A program made the translations under genes and the position numbers. This document shows, in pieces, positions 47,054 to 55,673 of a DNA stretch of 64,000 bases. Every line of letters begins with the position of its first letter. The stretch's first letter is position 1. The notes below the pieces were generated by a model. That model was not told the origin of the DNA. It saw only the letters and a program-made list of their open reading frames with translations, and ran no database searches. The DNA comes from Paenibacillus pabuli NBRC 13638 (lineage in GTDB: Bacteria; Bacillota; Bacilli; Paenibacillales; Paenibacillaceae): assembly GCF_001514495.1 (NCBI RefSeq), contig NZ_BCNM01000001.1:62001-126000 (forward strand), in the 5' to 3' direction.

Positions 47054-47087
47054 AACCAAAAAGCCACGAAATCGTGGCTTTTTGGTT
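47054..47087. terminator. Terminator (bidirectional) downstream of the nitroreductase gene
   Basis: AACCAAAAAGCCACGA and TCGTGGCTTTTTGGTT pair perfectly around a 2-nt loop. Confidence 0.9.
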
Positions 47088-47099
47088 TACAGCTTTCAG

Positions 47100-47732
47100 T
47101 TATTCAGCCTGCATTTTGTTGAAGCTGACATATTCGTTAATCGGTTTGCGGTATCCGCGTGGACGCTGCTTGGCTTCCGACTTTTTGCCGATCGTAATCA
47201 GCATGGCGGGTACATAATGGTCTGGAATATCCAATGTTCGTTGCAGCTCTTCAGCGTCGAAACCAATCATGGGGCAGGTATCCCAACCACGATCTTGAGC
47301 GATCAGCATCAATTGCATGGCCGACAGGCTGGCATTACGAATGGCATCTTCGCGTTGGAAGAACCTTCCACGTGTTTCGTAAAATTCGGTAACATTTTGT
47401 GATTCCTGTTCGTATTGAAACGGAGTAAGTGCGCCGAGATTCAGCAGGCCCTCGTTAATGGTACGAATATGATGGTGAGCGTTGACATCGCCCAATACGA
47501 CAATGACGGCAGAGGCGGTTTTAACTTTGTATTGCTGGGAAGCTTCATAAACTTTTTCTTTTTGCTTGGCGTCGGTAAGCACAAGATAGTGGGTGTGTTG
47601 CAGATTAAAGGCAGAAGGTGCGAATTTGTTCAGGGCAAACATCTCTTGCAGTTCCGACTCCGTAATCTCAATGCCTTCTTCGAAAATAACGGCCGATCTA
47701 CGATTTTTGACCAGGTTCTCCAGTTCACTCAT
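47100..47732 (-). CDS. Nitroreductase family protein
   Basis: 210 residues. FMN-binding nitroreductase motifs: NRRSAVIFEEG at the N-terminus (Arg-Arg-Ser phosphate contact), FAPSAFNLQHTHYLVL, LSAMQLMLIAQDRGWDTCPMIGFD and a C-terminal basic segment RGYRKPINEYV. Close in layout to B. subtilis YodC/MhqN-type NAD(P)H nitroreductases. Such enzymes reduce quinones or nitro compounds. AGGGAAA precedes the ATG. Confidence 0.93.
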   Translation of the reverse strand: MSELENLVKNRRSAVIFEEGIEITESELQEMFALNKFAPSAFNLQHTHYLVLTDAKQKEKVYEASQQYKVKTASAVIVVLGDVNAHHHIRTINEGLLNLGALTPFQYEQESQNVTEFYETRGRFFQREDAIRNASLSAMQLMLIAQDRGWDTCPMIGFDAEELQRTLDIPDHYVPAMLITIGKKSEAKQRPRGYRKPINEYVSFNKMQAE

Positions 47733-47861
47733 GTAATTTCCCTCGCTTATGTATGTTCTATCAACTGACTATAACACGCTTAGTTACTTTATGTAAGTAT
47801 TATTTTTGAATAAGACAAGATCTCCTTGCCATACGATAACATAAAACAGGAGAGGTGATTC

Positions 47862-48092
47862 ATGAAAACACTTATCACAAGGTATAGGGCTGGAAAGTCC
47901 AGGCAGGAATTTCAGGTATATGTCATTGAATCCTCTACACTGAAACGTTTTTTGGTCGTGGAGATGGTCCTCGGTACGATCGCGTACAATGTTGCCCTCT
48001 ATTTTTTTCATAATGCACTTCTTGCTGGAGCTGGTTCCTGGGTCGGAACGGAAAGCTTAAAGAGACTGCCCATGGTATTCAGAAAATCGTAG
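47862..48092 (+). CDS. Small putative membrane protein (76 aa)
   Basis: ATG preceded by CAGGAGAGGTG opens 76 codons with a basic N-terminus, one hydrophobic segment (LVVEMVLGTIAYNVALYFF) and a short basic tail. Good ribosome site supports translation; no family recognised. It starts 130 bp from the divergent nitroreductase gene. Confidence 0.55.
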   Translation: MKTLITRYRAGKSRQEFQVYVIESSTLKRFLVVEMVLGTIAYNVALYFFHNALLAGAGSWVGTESLKRLPMVFRKS

Positions 48093-48187
48093 GTCAATAA
48101 GGAGAAATCAGAGGCCATGAGCATGCTCTTTTCTTTTCTATGGAACACAGGACATCTCATTCGGCCCTTAGGACTCTTTTAAGTTGT

Positions 48188-48277
48188 AAGGGACCCCAGA
48201 CACGTTATTTCCTGGAATCTCCCCAATAAGACGTGATAACGGCCCTGAATTTCAATATAACGTGTCTTAGGTTCCTT
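48188..48277. repeat. Long imperfect palindrome (90 bp), probable dispersed intergenic repeat
   Basis: Arms 48188-48208 and 48257-48277 are complementary in 18 of 21 positions (shared core AGACACGTTAT). The 48-nt centre contains GACGTGATAACG, related to the arm core. No T-run and no coding potential. It ends 14 bp before the stop codon of the TetR gene. Confidence 0.6.
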
Positions 48278-48291
48278 TGCCTTTAAGCCAG

Positions 48292-48906
48292 TTATTCCTC
48301 TAACGTACCTCGTAAAAAAATTTCGACGATCTCCCTGCCTAAATGTAGCGTGGAATCCTGTTTTCTTAATGTATCTTCCTTATGACCAATGACCATCATG
48401 GTTGAGAAAGTTTGTGCAAGAAGCATGGGATTTTTTCTTCGAAGAATGTTATGATCCATCGCATCTTCAAAATAGTCAGCCAGCTCTACATAAATTTTAT
48501 TTTCCGCTGCTCTAATTTCCTCGATCTGTTCCTTGCTTAAATGTCTCTCCGCATCTCTGAGCATTGTTTCAATCTCCGCGTGAGGATTAGCTAATCTGGC
48601 TTCTGCCACATTTAACAGTCCTGTTTCCAGATGGTCTGCTTCTCTTAATAAACGTGACGTAACTCGGTGCACATTTTGAAACATGGTCGTAACCGCGATC
48701 TTAAAAAGTTCCGATTTGCTGGTGAAGTGATAATAAATGGATGGTTTAGATACATTGCAAGCTTTAGCAATTTGCTGAAGTGACACGGGCTCATATCCAA
48801 GCTCCATGAACAGTTTGGCGGCCGTTTGAAGAATGATTTCCTGTACGGGTAAATCATCTTCTGCTTGTTTCGGTCTTCCTGGTGAGCGTTGTGAATCTGT
48901 ATTCAT
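48292..48906 (-). CDS. TetR family transcriptional regulator
   Basis: 204 residues, ATG after GGGGGT. Helix-turn-helix AAKLFMELGYEPVSLQQIAKACNVSKPSIYYHFTSKSELF and a C-terminal dimer/ligand domain. Divergent from an alpha/beta hydrolase gene; a TTACCGGTAA palindrome lies inside the hydrolase promoter and is the best operator candidate. Confidence 0.93.
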   Translation of the reverse strand: MNTDSQRSPGRPKQAEDDLPVQEIILQTAAKLFMELGYEPVSLQQIAKACNVSKPSIYYHFTSKSELFKIAVTTMFQNVHRVTSRLLREADHLETGLLNVAEARLANPHAEIETMLRDAERHLSKEQIEEIRAAENKIYVELADYFEDAMDHNILRRKNPMLLAQTFSTMMVIGHKEDTLRKQDSTLHLGREIVEIFLRGTLEE

Positions 48907-48961
48907 GATCAGTACCCCCGTGAATATTTTATGATAATTAATCCATAGAACAAGATAAGCC

Positions 48962-48990
48962 TTGTAATTTTACTTACCGGTAAATATAAT
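48962..48990 (+). promoter_or_regulatory. Promoter with embedded palindromic operator upstream of the hydrolase gene
   Basis: TTGTAA at 48962 and TATAAT at 48985 with a 17-bp spacer. The palindrome TTACCGGTAA (48974-48983) sits between them, as expected for TetR repression. The leader to the start codon is about 145 nt. Confidence 0.65.
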
Positions 48991-49138
48991 TTATAAAGAA
49001 CGAAGCAACAGTACAATGATAAACAAAAAACGAGCTGATGAATAGGAGTTGAAGAATATACATTATTAAAACGGCTCAGTTATTTAATGATAATAATTTT
49101 TATAGGATTTATTTTATTTTTGAAAAGGGGGCATAACT

Positions 49139-49909
49139 TTGGAAAAAACAAAGAGAAAAAATAAATGGACCAAACGGCTGTTATGGGCATGTTTGTTCAT
49201 CGTGATTGTTATCATTGGCTTTTTCGTATATCTCAATTCAATAACCTACAGCCCTTCCAATCAGGCGGAGATTGCGTTCCAGAGCGATAATCAAGTCAAA
49301 GTAACAGAGGTCAAGAACGGTTACAAATTTGAGCCTCTACCCGGGAAGGTCATTGAACCGAATATTATTTTTTATCCTGGGGGTCTGGTAGAACCGGAAG
49401 GCTACTCTCCCTTTGCCAGGGAACTGGCTGAACGGGGACATCGTGTTTACATTGCAGAAATGCCGCTGAATCTAGCCATTTTTGGTCAAAATAAAGCTGA
49501 CTCTTTTCTGGAAGAACACCCCGACGAATCATTTGTGATTGGGGGACACTCTTTAGGTGGTTCGTTTGCAGCAAGATATGCTTCGGAGCACAGTGAGCAG
49601 CTTGAGGGTGTGTTTTTCCTGGCTTCTTATGCGGATGAGACCGGATCAATAAAAGATACAGACCTATCTGTTTTACAAATTACAGGTACAGCAGATGGCG
49701 TTCTTGATAGAGAAGCTTGGGAAAGTGCCAAAACCAATTTACCTGCAGACACCTTGTATGTCAGTGTAGAGGGAGGAAACCATGGACAATTCGGTTCATA
49801 CGGAAAACAAAAAGGGGATAATGATCCGGCCATTGAAGAGAAGGAGCAATTAAAAAAGGTTGTTCTTGCTGTAGAGAAATGGATCGCAAAGATAAATAGC
49901 AAACAATAA
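49139..49909 (+). CDS. Membrane-anchored alpha/beta hydrolase
   Basis: 256 residues, TTG start after AAAGGGGG. Basic N-terminus (KTKRKNKWTKR) and one signal-anchor helix (LLWACLFIVIVIIGFFVYL) put the catalytic domain outside. The hydrolase core has FYPGGLVEPEGYSPFARELAERGH, nucleophile Ser in VIGGHSLGGSFA, acid Asp in QITGTADGVLD and His in VEGGNHGQFG. The pattern matches DUF3887/YqkD-unlike, carboxylesterase-type hydrolases; substrate unknown. Likely repressed by the divergent TetR protein. Confidence 0.88.
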   Translation: MEKTKRKNKWTKRLLWACLFIVIVIIGFFVYLNSITYSPSNQAEIAFQSDNQVKVTEVKNGYKFEPLPGKVIEPNIIFYPGGLVEPEGYSPFARELAERGHRVYIAEMPLNLAIFGQNKADSFLEEHPDESFVIGGHSLGGSFAARYASEHSEQLEGVFFLASYADETGSIKDTDLSVLQITGTADGVLDREAWESAKTNLPADTLYVSVEGGNHGQFGSYGKQKGDNDPAIEEKEQLKKVVLAVEKWIAKINSKQ

Positions 49910-50040
49910 GTCTGTTATATATGATCTTCAGTTCGATTCGTGTAGATTTTATAAAGAAATAAAACGTAAAGAGCAATAGTTGTTGATACAGTATAACAGT
50001 CCTGTGTGCTTTCTTATCAACCGCCTTTTAGGGCTGGATA

Positions 50041-50727
50041 TTGGGATGGTGGAGTAACTTGGATGTATGGATATATTTCGCTCTTACTCTTGTTTATCTG
50101 ATCCTTGTCATTCGGATGAGCGTCGATGTAACCCAAAGGAAGCAGTGGCTCCCATATTCCGTTTTTCAGCTTATCGTATCGCTCAGCCTAGCCTATGATA
50201 ATGGAATTATTGCTGCGGGTCATCTGATCGGGGAGGGAGAACGGCTATTGGCCCTCAGTAGTCTTCGGTTCTGGCTACATGCTTTTGCTACCCCTCTCCT
50301 TGTCCTTGTTAGCTACCAGATCTTGCGGAGCTCAGGTATCAAGTTTGCAAAGAACAATATAACGAATGTGGCAGCATGGCTGATAACGGTAGGCCTTGTT
50401 ATTTACCAGATTATAAGCTTTACTTTATACGAGGTGAAACATCTCACGCCAATAGAAGAGTATGGGGTGCTGAGATATATGGCAGAAGGTCATCAAGGTC
50501 CGCCTATTATGGTTATCATTGTTGGAATGATACTCTTGTTCGTGGGCTTAATCATATTTTTAAAACTAAAAGGGAAATGGATGTTTGTTGGGACTACACT
50601 GTTATTTGTCGGGCAGTTAATCCCACTGCCGTTTGAAAGTGGAGCATTAACCAACGTGTTTGAGCTGATCCTAATCTTCTCGATTTGGAAAACCACTACA
50701 TTGTTGTGGAGATTGGGCAGGCTGTAA
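50041..50727 (+). CDS. Polytopic membrane protein of unknown function
   Basis: About 228 residues with six or seven hydrophobic helices and few long loops; the N-terminal and C-terminal ends are short. I do not recognise a family. Start is uncertain: TTG 50041 has only AGGG upstream, and TTG 50059 follows GGTGGAG closely. It is 130 bp after the hydrolase gene and closes with a strong terminator, so a shared transcript is possible. Confidence 0.7.
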   Translation: MGWWSNLDVWIYFALTLVYLILVIRMSVDVTQRKQWLPYSVFQLIVSLSLAYDNGIIAAGHLIGEGERLLALSSLRFWLHAFATPLLVLVSYQILRSSGIKFAKNNITNVAAWLITVGLVIYQIISFTLYEVKHLTPIEEYGVLRYMAEGHQGPPIMVIIVGMILLFVGLIIFLKLKGKWMFVGTTLLFVGQLIPLPFESGALTNVFELILIFSIWKTTTLLWRLGRL

Positions 50728-50770
50728 AAACGGATGTCCATTGCTGCCGCCGCTGCAACTGTTGTAGATA

Positions 50771-50833
50771 TGAACGATACAGGACGGGATCCGACATTGG
50801 GCCCCGTCCTGTATCGTTCAGTTTGCTTTTTTT
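50771..50833. terminator. Strong terminator between convergent genes
   Basis: TGAACGATACAGGACGGG and its exact complement (18 bp) with a 14-nt loop, then GTTTGCTTTTTTT. Confidence 0.92.
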
Positions 50834-50888
50834 AAATACTATGGTCATCAGAACAGAAGAATGGTTTTGGTATTACAGATTCCTGTTA

Positions 50889-51665
50889 TTATTTGGCGCG
50901 CTCCAGGTATTGTTCGAGGGTAAGTTTCTGGCTCGTAATTTCGCCAGCAATATATACACCGACATAACGCACATGCCATGGCTCATAGGAGTATCCTGTC
51001 AATTTCTCTTGATCCTTGCCATAACGAATGATAAATCCGTATTTAGGCGCATTGGCTTTCAGCCATTTGCCTTCCTTGGTGTTTCCAAAGCTTTGCTGTA
51101 AATCATATCCTGCCGATGCACTGGAGATATCCATGGCAAGACCGGTTTGATGTTCACTTTGACCAGGACGAGCACTGGTTTTGTTGGCAACAGCTTCGCC
51201 TTTAATACTTGCATTACGGTCAAAAATAGATTTTTGTGTAGCATACGAGCGATAGCCAGACACGGCTTTGAGATCAATACCATCTTTTTTGGCAGCCGCG
51301 AACAATTTCTCAATCGCTGTTGCAGCCACTTTACGCATTTGCTTTTTCGGACTGGAGCCGGAGAAGCTAAATGGAATGTTAGGAACAACCAGATCCTGAG
51401 GGGCATAGGTAGAAGGCAAGTTTCTCTTTTTATTCACAAGCACAACCGTGCTTGATAGATTTGTTACCGTTGCCAGACCGCCACTCGTTTTAATCGTACG
51501 ACCTGGAGCATTTTCATGCAGAAATTGAGTGAAACTGGAGTTGGCAGCTGCGGATGCGACCGGGTTCATATTCATCGTAAAGGGCAGTGTTGTAAATGCT
51601 GAGCCCGCTACAACTGAACCTATAAGTATCGTCGATACGATGGATTTGCGTGTAAAAGATTTCAT
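50889..51665 (-). CDS. Secreted D-alanyl-D-alanine carboxypeptidase, M15 family (VanY/DdcY-like)
   Basis: 258 residues, ATG after GAGGAGGA. Signal peptide with predicted cleavage near VASAAA. The M15B metallopeptidase domain shows VSGYRSYATQKSIF, the zinc ligands in SEHQTGLAMDIS and EPWHVRYVG (second His), with a catalytic Glu in YEPW. It should cleave the terminal D-Ala from peptidoglycan stem peptides. No vanHAX genes are adjacent, so a housekeeping wall-trimming role is more likely than glycopeptide resistance. Confidence 0.93.
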   Translation of the reverse strand: MKSFTRKSIVSTILIGSVVAGSAFTTLPFTMNMNPVASAAANSSFTQFLHENAPGRTIKTSGGLATVTNLSSTVVLVNKKRNLPSTYAPQDLVVPNIPFSFSGSSPKKQMRKVAATAIEKLFAAAKKDGIDLKAVSGYRSYATQKSIFDRNASIKGEAVANKTSARPGQSEHQTGLAMDISSASAGYDLQQSFGNTKEGKWLKANAPKYGFIIRYGKDQEKLTGYSYEPWHVRYVGVYIAGEITSQKLTLEQYLERAK

Positions 51666-51832
51666 GATGGATGTTCCTCCTCGGATTATATCAATCTCGT
51701 GCTTTGTTATATACCGAGTATACTAGAGGATTATATCCATAGGTTCTCCAATTGTTTCCGAGTTGTAAACAAAGTTTGCGAGATTCATAGCTTTGATGGT
51801 ATGTCGAGGAAAAGAACATGAAAAAGAGAATG

Positions 51833-51864
51833 AAAAAAGACTCTGCAACCTTTGTGCAAAGTCT
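51833..51864 (-). terminator. Terminator of the HesB-like gene
   Basis: On the minus strand AAGACTTTGCA / TGCAGAGTCTT pair with a 7-nt loop and are followed by TTTTTTC. Confidence 0.75.
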
Positions 51865-51921
51865 TCGTGTGTACCTAGAGCAAATCAAATCTTCAGCATT
51901 TCAAAACTACGAAACTGCGGA

Positions 51922-52284
51922 TTACAGCTCGCATGTAACAGATTGATCAGAACTTCCAGCAGTCACTGCACGTGCATCCCGAACGCGAATATTACTGCTG
52001 AGTACACCGGAGTCACTGCTTAATTTGAAGGAAGGATAGTTGGGTTCCGTGTCCAGCTTCATGTGCTGCTCCAGGTTTAACTGTTGCTTCGGATCAACGT
52101 AGAACGGCACCAGATTGGTTTCCATTTGTACATCCAGAGCTTCGGGTTGATCCACGATCAAAATGGCAATAATTCCGTTACAGCCGCAGCCTTCCAGATC
52201 ATAGATCACTTTGAAATAACCGGGCTGATCATTCAGGCTTTTAGTCAATCTGGCAGCAGCCAAATCTGTAATTTGAATATACAT
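51922..52284 (-). CDS. HesB-like / iron-sulfur cluster biosynthesis family protein
   Basis: 120 residues, ATG after AAGGAGTGGAG. A HesB/IscA-like fold is suggested by ITDLAAARLTKSL, YDLEGCGCNGIIAILIV and a C-terminal FKLSSDSGVLSSNIRV. The GCGC pair is present, but the C-terminal CGCG motif of true A-type iron-sulfur carriers is absent, as in the YqkB group of Firmicutes. Iron-sulfur function is therefore not certain. Confidence 0.85.
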   Translation of the reverse strand: MYIQITDLAAARLTKSLNDQPGYFKVIYDLEGCGCNGIIAILIVDQPEALDVQMETNLVPFYVDPKQQLNLEQHMKLDTEPNYPSFKLSSDSGVLSSNIRVRDARAVTAGSSDQSVTCEL

Positions 52285-52390
52285 ATCGCTCCACTCCTTA
52301 TATATGTTGGCATGATCTTCATGTTGAATGGTATCATTCAGTTTCTATTGTCATTATACCACTTTGCCAAAAATCAAAGCATTTATTTTC

Positions 52391-52419
52391 TTGACTGATC
52401 AGTCTGGAAAGTGTATTCT
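52391..52419 (+). promoter_or_regulatory. Promoter with TetR operator (autoregulation)
   Basis: TTGACT at 52391 and TATTCT at 52414, 17-bp spacer. The palindrome GACTGATCAGTC (52393-52404) overlaps the -35 box and recurs at 53111-53124. Confidence 0.7.
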
Positions 52420-52451
52420 TTTCTTAATCCAGAGGGAGGTGAGGTCTTCAA

Positions 52452-53036
52452 TTGGGAAGAGCCAAGGAGTTTGACACCGAAAGTGTGTTAAGGAAAGCCA
52501 CGGCTGTATTCGGAGCCTACGGTTATGAGGGTACCTCGTTGACCGTCCTGCTGAATGAGCTTGGTATTGCACGACAAAGTTTGTACGACACGTATGGAAC
52601 CAAGCATGATTTATTTGTCTCTGCCCTTAAATTTTATATTCTGCAGAAAACAGAGGCGAGTATTCGGCTGTTGAATGAATGCACCAATGTGCGGCAGGGG
52701 ATGGAACAGCTTTTCAACGAAGCCGTTAATGTATTGACGGACGAGGAGCGTCGCAACGAATGTTTTATCATCAATAGCGCCGTTGAACAGGCACCTCAAA
52801 ATCATGAAATTGCCGACTTTATTCAAGCCAACAACAAGCGAATGGAAGATATTTTTCTTGCGGCGCTTATCCATGGGCATGAAAACGGTGAATTTAACCA
52901 TGCCGAGGATGAATTGCCCGGTATTGCCCGTTTTCTGAATTATTCCCGCCTGTCATTGACCTTCACGGCCAAGAGCGGTGCCAGTACAGAAGTGCTGCGG
53001 GAGCTGGTGCGTACAACATTAAGTGTTATGAAATGA
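52452..53036 (+). CDS. TetR family transcriptional regulator
   Basis: 194 residues, TTG start after GGGAGGTGAGG. Helix-turn-helix AFGAYGYEGTSLTVLLNELGIARQSLYDTYGTKHDLF and a C-terminal domain with RNECFIINSAVEQAP. Similar layout to the TetR protein at 21147 (AcuR/YcdC-like group). Identical palindromes precede this gene and the next one, so it likely represses both itself and the downstream two-gene unit. Confidence 0.93.
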   Translation: MGRAKEFDTESVLRKATAVFGAYGYEGTSLTVLLNELGIARQSLYDTYGTKHDLFVSALKFYILQKTEASIRLLNECTNVRQGMEQLFNEAVNVLTDEERRNECFIINSAVEQAPQNHEIADFIQANNKRMEDIFLAALIHGHENGEFNHAEDELPGIARFLNYSRLSLTFTAKSGASTEVLRELVRTTLSVMK

Positions 53037-53110
53037 TGGCAGGATATGTGCAAGGATTCGTGTGGATTTTTGAAAATGAACGCTTAGGGCGTTTATTTTT
53101 TCACTATTTT

Positions 53111-53124
53111 AGACTGATCAGTCT
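53111..53124. promoter_or_regulatory. TetR operator before the SnoaL-like gene
   Basis: AGACTGATCAGTCT, perfect 14-bp palindrome with the same core and the same right flank (GGAAA) as the site at 52393. Confidence 0.75.
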
Positions 53125-53163
53125 GGAAAATGAACACAGAGCAAACCGAAGGAGGAAGTGAAT

Positions 53164-53613
53164 ATGACGCATTCTTATCAGATGGAAGATGGTAATGATA
53201 TGCCACAACGTATTATGCACGGATTTACTCAATTGCTACTGGATGGAGACCTGGACGAGTGGATGGAGCTATATGCAACAGAAGCTGTCTTCGAATTTCC
53301 TTATTCCCCATCAGGGTTCCCTAAGAAGTTGGAAGGCAAAGCTGCAATTGCGAATCATGTACATGATCTTATGAAGATGATTGAAATCCAGCAGTTCTCT
53401 GAACCCGTGATCCTGGCGGATCATGCGAAACAACAGTTTGTGGCCGAGTTCACGTGTGAGGGGCGTTCTCTGATCACAGGCAAACCTTATAACCAAAGCT
53501 ACATCTCTGTAGTGAGCCATCAGGACGGCAAGATTACACATTATAAAGACTATTGGAATCCGATGGTAGTTCTCGAATCGGACTTGGGGGGAAATGAAAA
53601 TGATCAAAGATAA
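53164..53613 (+). CDS. SnoaL-like / NTF2-fold family protein
   Basis: 149 residues, ATG 8 nt after GGAGG. The alpha+beta cone-fold pattern is visible: HGFTQLLLDGDLDEWMELYATEAVFEFPYSP, then GKAAIANHVHDL and the final strands YISVVSHQDGKITHYKDYWNP. Members include small isomerases, cyclases and dehydratases; no activity can be assigned. It overlaps the following NmrA-like gene and sits under a TetR operator, so the pair probably handles one inducible compound. Confidence 0.88.
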   Translation: MTHSYQMEDGNDMPQRIMHGFTQLLLDGDLDEWMELYATEAVFEFPYSPSGFPKKLEGKAAIANHVHDLMKMIEIQQFSEPVILADHAKQQFVAEFTCEGRSLITGKPYNQSYISVVSHQDGKITHYKDYWNPMVVLESDLGGNENDQR

Positions 53614-54466
53614 ACCTTTAACACTAATTACAGGAGGGAATGGAAAGACTGGAAGCCGCCTTGCCGCCATACTTCGGAAAAATCAATATCCGGTGCGTCT
53701 GGCAGGGAGAAAAAAGCCATCTTCTTCTGAAGCTCACGACAACCATGTCTATTTTGATTGGTATGATCCCACCACATATGGTTCAGCTCTGAAAAATGTG
53801 GATCATGTGTACCTTGTCGTGCCAATCATGGACATGAATCCCGAAGCTGTAATGATTCCGTTCATCAAGGAAGCGTTATGGAGCGGAGTTAAACGATTCG
53901 TCTTGCTTGGCAGTGCTTCCCTTGATGAAGACGGAGCTATATTTGGCAAAGTACATCAAAGCTTGAAGGAGCTTGCTCCCGAGTGGACGGTACTACGACC
54001 TTCCTATTTTATGCAGAACTTTACGGAGGGACCGCATCGGGAAACGATAGAGCAGCTCGGGAAAATCTACAGTGCCGCTGGAGACGGGAAAATAGGTTTT
54101 GTCAGTGCAGATGATATCGCAGCCGTTGCTTTTCATGCTCTGACCGATGTTGTGCCCCATAATACAGCTCATATTATTACGGGTCCAGAGTCCTTGTCCT
54201 ATGGGCAGGTTGCTGACACCATCAGTCGTATCCTGGATCAGCCTGTGCAGCATGAATCTTTGTCGGATGAACAATTGAGGAACAGCCTGATTCGGACGGG
54301 GATGACGCAAGACTATGCAACAACGCTGGCAGGAATGGATGTGTTCATCCGGGAGGAAGGCCGAGAAGATCAAACGACGGATACGGTACTCAACGTCACG
54401 GGGCAAAGCCCGATTTCTTTGGAACAATTTATTAGGCAGCATATGAAAGTATCTGAAAAACTTTAA
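53600..54466 (+). CDS. NAD(P)H-binding NmrA/SDR-type oxidoreductase
   Basis: 288 residues. Atypical short-chain dehydrogenase: Rossmann motif LITGGNGKTGSRLA near the N-terminus, then DHVYLVVPIMD, GVKRFVLLGSAS, WTVLRPSYFMQNF and IGFVSADDIAAVAFHAL. Similar to azoreductase/quinone oxidoreductase (YtfG/QorB-like) or NmrA regulators. ATG 53600 is preferred (8 nt after GGGGGGA). It overlaps the SnoaL-like gene by 14 bp. Confidence 0.9.
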   Translation: MIKDKPLTLITGGNGKTGSRLAAILRKNQYPVRLAGRKKPSSSEAHDNHVYFDWYDPTTYGSALKNVDHVYLVVPIMDMNPEAVMIPFIKEALWSGVKRFVLLGSASLDEDGAIFGKVHQSLKELAPEWTVLRPSYFMQNFTEGPHRETIEQLGKIYSAAGDGKIGFVSADDIAAVAFHALTDVVPHNTAHIITGPESLSYGQVADTISRILDQPVQHESLSDEQLRNSLIRTGMTQDYATTLAGMDVFIREEGREDQTTDTVLNVTGQSPISLEQFIRQHMKVSEKL

Positions 54467-54512
54467 GATTATTTATAAAATAATGGAAGCAGATTTTCTG
54501 CTGGATAATACG

Positions 54513-54540
54513 AAGACGGTGCCTGGAGCCCGTCTTTTTT
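54513..54540 (+). terminator. Terminator after the NmrA-like gene
   Basis: AAGACGG / CCGTCTT stem and six T, preceded by a smaller AGCAGA/TCTGCT hairpin. Confidence 0.75.
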
Positions 54541-54689
54541 GCTGATTGTTCAACCTTTGGAGATATCCGGCCGTATACCAGTTTCTAGAGAAACCAACGA
54601 TACCATAGTCCATTGCGGTGATTATATGTCTGTGCTTTTGGGGAAATAGATGAGAATGAATGTTTGATAAAAAGGAGAGAAGAGAACGG

Positions 54690-55673
54690 ATGATTCAGTT
54701 CGAAAATGTATCCAAGCAATACCCTGATGGAACCCATGCGCTGCGTCAGGTGAATCTCAACATTAATAAGGGCGAATTGTTCGTCATGATTGGTCCGAGC
54801 GGTTGCGGCAAAACGACGCTGCTCAAAATGATCAATCGTCTGATTGAGCGCACAGATGGAATCGTACGAATTAACGAACGACCCATTGATGAATACAACA
54901 TTCATGAATTGCGCTGGAATATCGGATATGTGCTGCAACAGATTGCCTTATTTCCACATATGACGATTGCCGAAAATATTGCGGTTGTTCCTGAACTCCG
55001 AAAATGGAAGTCAGAGCAAATCAAGGAGCGCGTACATACTTTGCTGGACATGGTTGGACTGAAAGGAACTACATACAGTGATCGCAAACCTGCTGAATTA
55101 TCTGGTGGACAACAGCAGAGAATCGGTGTATTGCGTGCACTCGCTGCCGATCCTGAAATTGTACTGATGGATGAACCGTTCAGTGCACTTGACCCGATGA
55201 GTCGTGAGAAATTACAGGATGATATTCTGGATATTCAGCGTCAGATGAAGAAGACGATTGTATTTGTTACCCATGATATCCAGGAAGCGATGAAGCTGGG
55301 GGATCGCATCTGCATTATGAAGGATGGGCAAGTATTACAGGTGGGTACACCGGAAGAACTGATCCAGCAGCCAGCCGATGAGTTTGTACGTGATTTTGTT
55401 GGCAGTCCTGACCCGGATATAAGTCCACAGCCTGTCACTTCATTATTTAATCTGGAGTCCATCATGTCACCGCTTGCACCCGGTCATGTGCCGAAGTCAG
55501 CCAAAACGGCGGTTCCCGCATCGATCACGCTGCCAGAGCTGGTGGATATTATGTCTTCCCATGACCATTTACTGGTCGAGAGAGAACACCGGATTATAGG
55601 CGTGGTCAGTCGAGCCGATCTGATCCGGTACTGGGCAGAACAGCTGCAGGAACGGGGTGAAGGACATGAGTGA
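54690..55673 (+). CDS. Osmoprotectant (glycine betaine/choline-type) ABC importer, ATP-binding protein (OpuCA-like)
   Basis: 327 residues. Walker [10 protein letters not shown], the OpuA/OpuC-type [16 protein letters not shown], signature [15 protein letters not shown], Walker [13 protein letters not shown] and [19 protein letters not shown]-terminal CBS-like tail (about 260-327, [21 protein letters not shown]) is typical of OpuCA. ATG 54690 follows AAAGGAGAG; ATG 54660 has no ribosome site. The next gene overlaps by 8 bp and encodes permease plus binding protein. Confidence 0.92.
   Translation: MIQFENVSKQYPDGTHALRQVNLNINKGELFVMIGPSGCGKTTLLKMINRLIERTDGIVRINERPIDEYNIHELRWNIGYVLQQIALFPHMTIAENIAVVPELRKWKSEQIKERVHTLLDMVGLKGTTYSDRKPAELSGGQQQRIGVLRALAADPEIVLMDEPFSALDPMSREKLQDDILDIQRQMKKTIVFVTHDIQEAMKLGDRICIMKDGQVLQVGTPEELIQQPADEFVRDFVGSPDPDISPQPVTSLFNLESIMSPLAPGHVPKSAKTAVPASITLPELVDIMSSHDHLLVEREHRIIGVVSRADLIRYWAEQLQERGEGHE

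Noticed and set aside
50889..51665. Glycopeptide resistance cluster suggested by the VanY-like gene
   Set aside because: No vanHAX or dedicated VanRS neighbours; a secreted M15 carboxypeptidase alone is common in Firmicutes.
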